A stretch of 64,000 nucleotides of DNA, taken from assembly GCA_027625915.1 (NCBI GenBank), contig JANTQA010000070.1, positions 8,065,001-8,129,000 of the forward strand. Reading direction: 5' to 3'. The notes under the pieces were generated by a model that saw nothing but the letters and a program-made list of their open reading frames with translations, searched no databases and was not told where the DNA came from. The stretch is from Anaeramoeba flamelloides (lineage: Eukaryota; Metamonada; Anaeramoebidae). Shown here one piece after another: positions 12,036 through 20,886 of the stretch (positions are counted from its first letter, which is position 1; each line of letters starts with the position of its first letter). The position numbers and the translations under genes were made by a program.

Positions 12036-13055
12036 TTATTTTTTACCATATTTGCTTTGAAATGCTTGTCTTTGTTTATCTTTAACTCTTTCTTCGAGCA
12101 CTGTTGACTTTCTGGAGTTTTTAAGTGATCTAACCCATTTCTTTTGTTTCATATCTGAATCCAAGGCGAAAATGACTTCTGTTGCTGAGGTTTTGACTAA
12201 AATACAGAACTTTCTTTTGTATTCCTTGTATATGGGCATTGTGACTCTAGGGCCTTCAAGATAAATTAATCTTTCTGGCTTGTTAGTTTTTTCAGTTTTA
12301 AAGAGAGAAAGTTGACCGTTTTTGACGACCATTTTTCGTGGGTTCCATCGTTTTTTACCAGCAAGGATTTTTCTTCTAGTCGCCGTAGGGTCGTAGACAT
12401 GAACTAAATCTGAGATATTCCATTTGGTCAATTGTGTGTTGACGTATTTCAGCATTTCTGATTTGTCCTTCTTTGTTGATGACAAGATATGCTTTTTTTC
12501 ACTATCAAATCTCTTTTGTGCAATCTTTTTAGCTTCAATTTCTCTTTTGAGTCTTTCCTCCAGTATGCCTGTACCCGCCAGGATAATGTCGATTTCTGAT
12601 TTATATTTGTTTAATTTGTCTTCCAACTCTTTAATTCTTCTCCGCAATGCGCCCAGTTCATTTTCTCCATCTTTAATTAGGGTAAATTTATCCTGCTCCA
12701 ATTGCTTGAGGTGTGCTTCAAGATCATGAAGCGTTTGTTCCAAGTTTCTATTTTCGTTTAATACGTGAACGATCAATTCCTCATTTTGGCCGGTTAAGTG
12801 ATCCAATTTAACCTTCAGTTCTTGGATAGCGTTTAACAACACTTGCTTGTCATCTTCGCATTCCGAAAGCACCAATCCCAAATCTTGTTTTTCTCTTTCG
12901 AAATTAGACAGATTCTCCTTGATAAAGTCAATTAAGGAGTCTCTTTCTCCTTTGACCTGGTCGAGTTCATTGGATAGTTCCTGTAGCGCCATTACCAATT
13001 TTTCTAAACTAAAATTCAAAATTTTCCACACAGCTAAAACGTTCCAAACAATCAC
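12036..13055 (-). CDS. Coiled-coil protein with C-terminal PH domain; probably the 3' part of the adjacent GDH-like locus
   Basis: The open frame has 339 codons. If it is a separate gene, the likely start is the ATG at 12992 (318 residues); if it is the last exon, splicing would join around 13030-13040, after an AG. Residues about 25-205 are heptad-patterned coiled coil. Residues about 232-316 look like a pleckstrin-homology domain: basic first strands (KKRWNPRKMVVKNGQLSLF), later strands, and a C-terminal helix with the invariant Trp (W307). PH domains bind phosphoinositides or proteins at membranes, so a membrane-linked scaffold is inferred. The coil style matches the tail of the GDH-like frame upstream on the same strand, and the gap (13056-13434) contains a repeat. 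I cannot tell exon from independent gene without transcripts. Confidence 0.7.
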   Translation of the reverse strand: MIVWNVLAVWKILNFSLEKLVMALQELSNELDQVKGERDSLIDFIKENLSNFEREKQDLGLVLSECEDDKQVLLNAIQELKVKLDHLTGQNEELIVHVLNENRNLEQTLHDLEAHLKQLEQDKFTLIKDGENELGALRRRIKELEDKLNKYKSEIDIILAGTGILEERLKREIEAKKIAQKRFDSEKKHILSSTKKDKSEMLKYVNTQLTKWNISDLVHVYDPTATRRKILAGKKRWNPRKMVVKNGQLSLFKTEKTNKPERLIYLEGPRVTMPIYKEYKRKFCILVKTSATEVIFALDSDMKQKKWVRSLKNSRKSTVLEERVKDKQRQAFQSKYGKK

Positions 13056-13434
13056 AATAATACAATTTCATTGAAATTGGTGATAATTTTGATTTTTGTA
13101 AAATATGAAAATCATTTTTTCATCTTTTAGTTTTTGTTTTCATTTCATTCTTTGAATTACGTAATTTGTTTCGTTGGATCAAAATTTTTCTACAGGGTTT
13201 ATATTATGTTAAAGTTGAGTTGTTCCAAATAGAAGAACTCAAATAAAATTAGTTGGTAGTATCTAACCTTTGATCGATCAATATTCCTAATAGAATTTAA
13301 ACAAATTTTCTAATGTATTTTTTTGTTTTGCTCTCTCCAAAATTTTTAACACACCCATGATTGATTTGTATTGATAATTATTTATTTTTTGTTTTGTGAG
13401 TATTGTAATTTATAAAAAGGTGTTAACATTTCAA
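13056..13434. repeat. Repeat-bearing gap between GDH-like and PH segments
   Basis: Bases 13200-13330 resemble 25790-25900 and 43560-43650 (TTGGTAGTATCTAACC-type block followed by GATCGATCAA and a block ending TTTAAACAAATT). Inverted 21-base blocks (AAAATTTTTAACACACC core) lie at 13337-13357 and, in reverse, 13506-13527, so one arm overlaps the end of the coding frame. This is either an intron containing a mobile-element copy or an insertion that separated two genes. Confidence 0.5.
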
Positions 13435-16089
13435 TTAGTGAATGGTTCTAATTTGGTAAATCTTCGAGAAGTGGTTATTAAAGTTTTTTTTTTCACAAAT
13501 CGAATTTTGGTGTGTTAAAAATTTTGAATTGGGGTTTATGTCCTCTTGGGATTTGGAAATCAATTTTTCCTTTTCGTTTTGTGCGCTGTAGATCTCTTGG
13601 ATCAGTCTTTCTCTTTCGAGCATATATTCCTTGGCGTCTTGTTCAAATTTGTCTTGATCTGTTAAAATTTGTTGGTTGACCTTTCCAATTCCAATAATTT
13701 CTCACGTGTTAGGCCTTCCAATTCCTCATTTCTTTGATTTTGATTATACAATTCCCCGACGAGGGTACTGTATTCGTTTGCCAATTTTTTATTTGCCAAT
13801 GATGCTCGTTTGTCTAATTGTTGCTTTTCAAGTTGAGCCTTTTCCAATTCAGATCTGGGATCATTAATGGCATTTTCCAATTCCATCCTTTCTCTTTCGG
13901 CATTGGAAATGGACTCCATCTTGTCGCCCTTGGCTCTTTCCAATTCCATGGTGAGATCATTATATCGATCCTTCATCAGGTTCAATTCTCTTTGCTTTTG
14001 GTCGCGTACAAGATCCTTGTCCAATTGTGCCTTATCCATTTCTTCATTCAAATTGTCTAACCTTCCCTGCACAATCGATTGGATTCCGCTAATTAAATCT
14101 GTTGTGCCGAGCATTAGCCCCTCTGCTAAATCGCCAGAGTCTTCTGCCTTTTCTGCCCTTCCGAGCATGAGATCGGCAATTTTTTGGAAACCAGAGATCT
14201 GGGCACCTGCGTTATAGTCCTTGGGGTTATCGCAATAAGCCTGTGCCGTTTCTGCAATGTTTCTAAAGACGCCCTCAATGACTTCCTTTAATCTCTCGTC
14301 AACTTCTTGCTTGCTCCATGGCTGATCTGAAAAGTTTTGTGTCGATTCAAGGTCTGCAATGATGGATCCTCCAGCTGCACCAGCAATTCCTGGCGAATAT
14401 AGGATTCCGTTCTCGTTATAGATTTTGATTGCCTTGTCGGTGGAAGCCTTAGGGAATCCGTCAGTGACTGCAATACATGCGTTATTAGCCAAATTCTGTG
14501 CCTCCTTTTCGGTTAATTCTCCATGATTATTGCAGGGCATTGCAATGTCGCATTTAATTGTTTTAAAGGGTGATTTGCTTTGGATATATGTAAGACCGTT
14601 CTCTGCCTGTGCAAAGTCCTTTAGTGATTTGCCATTTTTGAGGGCCTCTCTGAGCCTTTGAAGTTGTTGCAAATTCAGTCCTCGAGCTGTTTGAATGTAT
14701 CCGTTATCGTAGCTTAATGTGATTGGGATGGCGCCCATTTCGAGTAATTTTTCAGCTGCACTGAGCGAGGTATCGTTGCATCCAGAGAGTGCAACTTTTT
14801 TACCCTTTAGGGTTTCTCCATTGGCCTTTAACATTTCGTCAGTTAAATATATGAGCCCAACACCCGGGGCTTCGGGATGTAACGAAGAACCGTTCCATTT
14901 TTTGCCTTCGCCTGCTGTCAAATTTTCAAAATTTTTATACATGTCATTGAGCAATTCCCCATTGGTACCCTTATCTTCGTTGGGGATGTGTATATCAACA
15001 CCTACTAATTTATTGGCCTCTTTAATAAAGGAATCGGTAAAGTTTTTAATTTCGTTTGGGGATTTATTTTCAGGAATGAAATCAGAGCCGCCCTTGGCAC
15101 CGCCCAACGTCAGAGTGGTTAGGCCATGGCTCATAGTTTGATCAAGTCCTAATGCCTTAACTAGGCCGAGATATGCCTTTGGATCGAAATGCAAAGCATC
15201 GGAATAGTCACCATTGACGTTACTAAATTGGATCAGGAGCTCCTTGTTGACTTGCTTTTGTCCCTTGTCATCAACGCCATTATCTTCTTCGAAATTTCAA
15301 AATTCTTGCCCATTTTCTTATATAATTCCCTCATGAAGGATTCATTAAAGTTTTTCTTTTCCTTGCCAGACTTGGATTTTGGATCAAATGTTGATCCTCC
15401 TTTACCGCCTCCAATTTTTAACGTCGAAACAGATGGCTCAGGGCATTTTCAAGGCCAAGTGCCTTGAGGGTCCCTAAATCGGTTTCGGGATCAAATTGAA
15501 TGGCACCATTATAGTCTCCCAGGGCAGAGCTATGTTGGACAAAGTATCCTTTTTCTTTATGAACCTTTCCTCGATCGTCCACCCAGGGGACATCAAATTC
15601 AATGATGTTTTCTGGTTCCAAAATTTCCTTGATGTACTCGGCATATTCCGGATGCTTGATTAAAAAGGGTCTCAATTTCTTTAAAGTTCGTTCAACAGTT
15701 TTGATATATTCTGGTTGATCTGGAAATCGGGCCCAAATGGATTTCAAAAAATCATCAATGTGCTTTTCAACATCAACAATACCTCCTTTTCGCTTTTCTC
15801 TCAATTTGGCTAATAACAACCCTCGGATGTTTGGATCCGCCTGATCAATCAGATCAGTTTGCAAATTCTTTAAATGCTTTTCTAATTCTAACCTTTCTCG
15901 CTTTTCACGATCAAGCTCATCTTGTAATCTGTTAATCGCCAACCTTAATTTGTTTTTTTGGCCTGTAATGTCTTTCATTCTGCTTCGGAATTTACCTAGT
16001 TTCAATTTTAATTCTCTTTCTAATCTTTTGGATTCAGAATCGTCCATCGAGGGATTTGCAAGAAATAGCTGTGCTAAAAATGCAGTCAT
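13435..16089 (-). CDS. Coiled-coil / glutamate-dehydrogenase-like fusion protein, probably catalytically dead; frame-slipped
   Basis: Hexameric GDHs interconvert glutamate and 2-oxoglutarate with NAD(P)H. From the ATG at 16089 there is a coiled coil (about residues 18-80), then GDH domain I starting at IWARFPDQPEYIKTVER and continuing through VPWVDDRGK and SALGDYNG. After a slip near 15426 comes TLKIGGGKGGSTFDP. After a second slip near 15295, domain I repeats (VDDKGQ..., FDPKAYLGLVKALGLDQT, GGAKGGSDF) and is followed by the full Rossmann half and C-terminus (VDERLKEVIEGVF, AGAQISGFQKIADLML), then a long coiled coil. In the second copy the substrate lysine of GGxKGG and the Asp of PxxD are kept, but the lysine of YKGGLRF is Ser and the GxGxxA nucleotide motif reads SGCNDTSLSA. 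I infer a pseudoenzyme scaffold. A third slip near 13655 moves the coil into the frame of 13435-13623. Slips may be assembly errors, decay or recoding. Confidence 0.72.
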
Positions 16090-17367
16090 TAATCTATTAT
16101 TACCTTTGAAAATATCTTTTGCATTAATAAATTTACATGCTCCAATCTTTTGTGATGTTTTTTTTTGTTTTATTTGTTATTTTTTTTTGATTTGTATTTT
16201 TTTTTTTTGGTTTTGGTATTTTTTTTGTTTTGTTTTTGTATTGTTTTGTTTTGTTTAAATGTTAAAAATAAAGAGTAATGATTTTAATGAAAATAAATAA
16301 TGTGATTTAATTGTTTGAGTTTTTTAAAATTAACAAATGTGAAAACAAAAAGTTGATAAAAGGATAAATAAAACTGTTTTTTTTTTAAATTTTGGCATTC
16401 TAATAAAACAATTTCAATATTCCTTTTATTTAGACTCAAGTCTTTCAATTTTTGGTTCTGGTATTTAATTTTCCAAAGAAACAAATTATTTGTCTCATTT
16501 ATTCTGATACATAGTATAATTTTAAATTTTAAAATTATTAATTTAACAGGGTTCACATTTTGATTCTTTTTTGAAAAAAACCCAAAATAATTCTTTTTTT
16601 GATTCCAGGGAATCAAATGATTCTTTTTTTTCCCAATGATAAGTCTCAACCCATTTCTTATTTACATTCGTTTTTACAAGGAACCACATCATTCTCAAAA
16701 TTTTAATATTTAATTATTTTTTTTTTTTTATTTTCAAAAAAAATTTGTTATTTTTTAAAAAAAATAAATATTTAAGGTTTTTCTTCTTGGGATTTTAGTT
16801 TCCATCGTCTTTTCATCAACCCTGAAGTTTTTAAGTTTATTCCTGATAAGAAAATTATTTTTCTTTGAAATGGAATAAAAAGATTCTTTTTTTTTTTAAT
16901 AGAGTTTTGGTACCAAAAAAAAAATCTTTTTTTGATTCCAGGAAATCAAAATAATTTTTAATATTTTTGAAAAATTATACTTCAAAGGTACTTTAACAAG
17001 TGAAAAATGTTTGATAAAAATTGATTACATTGGAATGATTTAAATATTATGATTCCAAATTTTAATTTTTGAGATTCTAAAAATTCCAAAAATGGAACCA
17101 TTTTGTGAGCTCTGATAATTTTTTCTTTTTTACTTTTTGGAAAGATTATTTATTATAAAGAAGGATCCATTCCTTAAATTAATACAAAGTATTTGGTTTA
17201 ATATTGAGCTTATGTGTGTTGGTAGTTTTTCGGTTGTACACAAAAAATTGACGAAAAGAAAGTGAAGTAAAAATTTTGTACTCATGAAAATTTAAATCCC
17301 ATCAGTGAGTGTTTTAGTTTTTTTGTATTGTTTTTATTTCTCAAAAATAAAAAAAGAAAAATATTAC
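16090..17367. other. Intergenic stretch, nothing recognised
   Basis: T-rich upstream region of the GDH-like gene (TTTTGTTTTG repeats at 16200-16260), then AT-rich sequence without a supportable gene. If the fimbrin locus were intact its later exons would lie here, but no CH-domain sequence is visible on that strand. Confidence 0.5.
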
Positions 17368-18771
17368 TTTATCAACCATTTGTAAAAATAATTCCGCTCT
17401 TCTCATGGGATCTTGTTCTTGGAGTGGAGACAAATCGCAATTGTTTTCATCAATAGCAGTTAATAAAAAAGTAAGTGCCTTTGAATCTTTGAGATCTGTT
17501 GTAAAATTATTAATTCTAATATTGCATCATACTTTTTCAAGTTGATAATTAAACCAACTTTTTAATAATTCCTCAGGTGGCGCATTCGACAAATTAATTT
17601 TTTTTCGACCACCTTGGCCTTCTTATTGCTTTTTAAGTTTATCCAAATTTGGATTTGAGGAAACTTGTTTCATTAAAGATGCCTTGACAACTTGCCAAGT
17701 TAGACCAAGAATTAAATATTCTCTTTTTTCGAGGATATCTTCTGGCCCGATATTTACAAGTTTTATTCCTAATTTTTTAGATGCTTGAAGAACGAGATTC
17801 AAATTATTAATTAATTCAAATTTGTTTAGTCTTGGTTTTTGAACAATACCTCTCATATTAATTGTTCCTTTAAAATATTTGTTAATGATGTTTCTGTTTG
17901 AAGATCAAATTTTGTTTTTTTTTTTGTTTATTTAAATTTTGTTGTTATTTGTTTTTTGTTTGTTTTTTTGAATTTATAAAAAGAAAAAAAAAGAAAGAGA
18001 AAACAAAAGAAAAGCTAAAGTTTAAACGATAAAAAGAAGAAAAAAAATTTTTTAAAAGGACAAAAAGAAAAAAAGAGAGGTTAAAAAGTTACGCAAAGAG
18101 GATCCCATCTCTAACTTCGTAAAAAATATCATCTCCGCGAGGATCAATTGGGATTATGTGTGCTACTGACTGATCTCCCGCAAGAGAGTTATTGATGAAG
18201 TCTACCAACCCCTCTTTTTCTTCTTGGGTATAGGAATGGACACCACCTCCTTCGCGTTTGATGGTGGTTACTTTTTTAACAACATTCCCAAATCTGGAGG
18301 TTTTGATTTTTTTTGTTTTCAATAAATACATCAATTGAACAAATTCTGGAAATTCAATTTCACCATTACCATCAGTATCAACTTCTTTGATCATGTTTTT
18401 AACATCACCGAGAATTGATTTGTCACTAACCTTGGAAAGTGGTAAAGAGAAAAATTTTGTGTGAAAAAGATAAAAACAATTATTAAAAATGCATTTAAAA
18501 TTGAAGATATCAAAGACCAGAAATCGGGAAAGAGAAAAACAATTTCTTTTACCTTCATTAGAACACTCTTAATTTCCTTTTCTGTAATTGATCCATTGCC
18601 ATCAATATCAAATACTTTGAAATCCTTAAATAATAGGTGAAGCTGGAAATTTGAAAATGCTTGTGAAGCTTCACGACTTAGTGTCGTCGAAACTGTGCCA
18701 TCTTTAATTTTTGAGAAAATGTTTAATGAAAGAAATGAAAAAATACTTTCTTTGCGAAAAACTACTTTCAA
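17368..18771 (-). pseudogene. Fimbrin/plastin, N-terminal portion only, with in-frame stops
   Basis: Fimbrin cross-links actin filaments through four calponin-homology domains after two EF hands. Exon 1 (to 18553) has a canonical EF loop DIDGNGSITEKE. The intron is 18431-18552. Exon 2 (18430-18093) has a second loop DTDGNGEIEFPE and the start of CH1 (HSYTQEEKEGLVDFINNSL, VIPIDPRGDD-like block, GILFA). The intron is 17894-18092. Exon 3 (from 17893) continues CH1 (NLNLVLQASKKLGIKLVNIG, YLILGLTWQVVKASL). An in-frame TAA at 17623 and a TGA about 100 bases further on interrupt sequence that still reads as fimbrin (PPEELLKSWFNYQLEK, then TDLKDSKALTFLLTAID and SPLQEQDPMRRAELFLQMVD) to 17368; the TGA falls where plastins have Gly. 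CH2-CH4 are absent. The true start is uncertain. Decay plus 3' loss is the simplest reading; assembly error or readthrough is possible. Confidence 0.78.
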
Positions 18772-19114
18772 AAATAAAAGAAGGAAAAAAATTCTTTTTT
18801 AAAAAGAAGAAAATAAAAAAGAAAAAAAATGAAAAGTTCTTCTTTTTTTGGAAAATTATAATGTCTTTCATGAAAGAATTGAAGTGTTGAACTTAGATCA
18901 ATTTAAAGACTTCTAGTTCAGAATTTCAACACAATACAATTTAACCCGGAAGAGTATTTATAATTGTAAGAACAATTTTTTCAATTGATTTTTATTTCGA
19001 GTCTAAGGTAATTGTTTAGTTTGTGGTTTATTGAAAAAAATCAGGGAAAAAAAATCATTTAATCAATAATGAAAAAATGAAATTTACTTTTTGAGAGAAA
19101 AAAAATTACTTAAC

Positions 19115-19498
19115 ACATGTGCAAAAAGTGATGTATTTATATTTTAAGTTTTTTTACTAAATTTGTAATTTTTCCAAAAACTATAAAACTTTTCAGATGC
19201 GCCCCGACGAGAGAGGTTTCTAATAGCAAAAAAAACTAATTAATTATCAAATAAAAATGTTTGGGGTTGTTTTTGTATTTTGATTTCTGAAAATTATTTT
19301 CTATTTTTGAATTTCTGTTTCTTCCCCAAACATTTTTATTCTATTATTAAATTAAATGTTTAGCTCTTAGAATCTCCAAGTCCAATGACAAAAAACCTCT
19401 CCCGTCGGGGCGCATCTGAAAAGTTTTATAGTTTTTGGAAAAATTACAAATTTAGTAAAAAAACTTAAAATATAAATACATCACTTTTTGCAGATGTG
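19115..19498. mobile_element. Near-perfect foldback element, arms of about 107 bp
   Basis: Arm 19115-19222 (CACATGTGCAAAAAGTGATG to GAGAGGTTT) and arm 19392-19498 are reverse complements with about two mismatches. The arms include the unusual GC-rich string AGATGCGCCCCGACG. The 170-base spacer is itself partly self-complementary around CCCCAAACATTTTTATT. Such arm identity in this divergent landscape suggests recent insertion or gene conversion. No ORF; transposase family unknown. Confidence 0.85.
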
Positions 19499-20584
19499 AA
19501 AAATCTTTTTGTTTTTGAACAAAAATTGAAATAAAAAGCTATTTTCTGGTATTTTGTAATCTCTCAATTTCAAGACACATTTTGAGTTCACATTTTAAAC
19601 AAACAGAATAATTTTGAAAAAATTTACATTCAGTTATTTCATTTCTTTTTTCGATCTTGTAATCTGATCATCATAATCCTCCAGATGTGCTATAATGGAT
19701 AAGCAAAGGTCTCTCGACTAACATGGGTTCTCTTCATAATGGGGGAGTTTTTTACTCTTGAAAATGAGAATGGGAAAGGTGGATGTATTTTGGTTAAAAA
19801 TAAAAGTAAAGAAAATATCAAGTAAATAATTTCCAACAAGGGGTTTAAAGTTCAGCTAAATTAAATAAAAAATAACCTTTACAGATTTATGTTCTCTTTC
19901 AAATATCGCAATAGATTTTTTTAATAAAAATCTTTTTTTGAGAACTTTTTTTTTTAGAGACAGATAAAAATATTTTCTCGTTTGTATTCAACTAAATGAA
20001 AATAAAGTTGATTTGGTAAAACTTGTTTTCAGTAAAGTCTGTTGAGAGGATGAGTTGAAGAAAACAAAACAATAATGTTAAATAGTTTACAACAATTGAT
20101 TGAATCAAATTTCGAGATCAATTTCGATTTTTGTAATTTAGGTTCTTAACTGGGAAAATAAAACAAGAGAAAGAATCTTTTGAAATCAAAACAATTTTAA
20201 AAAGTTTTCTTAGCATTTAAATCAATAAAATGCTTTCTTCAAATCAATTCATGTGCAAAATAATTTCAAATTGAAAATAAACTAATAATTTTCAGATTTT
20301 TATTTGAAACTATTAGTAATTTTACAAAAAGACAATTCACACCTTAATTGTTGTCCAAATTAAATTTGAAAAATATTACTTGCTTGGAACTATTCTTTTT
20401 AAGACCATTCCAGCTTTGCTTCAACACAACTGATTTTTACATTAGTTTTTTTTTGATTTGTAGTACTTTCCAAAAAAGCTAAATTTAAGAAAAAAATTTA
20501 CTCTATTATTGAACTCAAAAATAGACTCAAACTTTTTCTTTATAAAAAACAGTGATTTTCAACTTTCCAAATTATTTTGTTTTT

Positions 20585-20752
20585 TACTGGTATTTAAAAT
20601 TTAAAGGGGAAAAATTATCACTTCCTTTTTAATTTCCTTTTTCAAAAAAAGCTGACACAAAATACAACTTACTTCTTTGAAAAAGGTATTTTAAAAAAAA
20701 AATTTAAAACGAAGTGAAATTTTTTCCCATTTATAATTCACAAACCTATCAG
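20585..20752. repeat. Short inverted-repeat element, TACTGGTATTT family (copy 1)
   Basis: Starts TACTGGTATTTAAAATTTAA and ends with the approximate reverse complement (GAAGTGAAATTTTTTCCCAT region). The same ends occur at 38150-38320 and 63635-63807. Confidence 0.6.
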
Positions 20753-20886
20753 GATTTATTATTTAGAATAGGACCCCCTCCCCTAAAATATACTCTTGAA
20801 ATTACTTTTGACCAATTTTGGATTTCTTCCTTCTCAAAAGAGTTGAAACCAAAAACATTTTTTAACTTTTTTATTGAAAAGAATAA

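Larger units (their letters stand above)
18772..20886. other. Intergenic stretch with three short inverted-repeat elements
   Basis: No gene. Contains the foldback at 19115-19498 and copies of two dispersed families at about 20100-20300 and 20585-20750 (listed separately where well supported). The remainder is AT-rich with no matched structure. Confidence 0.5.

Noticed and set aside
17368-17625. Alternative genetic code (TAA/TGA read as amino acids) to explain the fimbrin stops
   Set aside because: The other genes here end at TAA or TAG in the expected places, and TGA is not used in sense in any of them.
19675-19745. tRNA-like stretch with GTGCTATAATGGATAAGC
   Set aside because: No acceptor stem and no B-box GGTTCGANTCC; the cloverleaf cannot be drawn.
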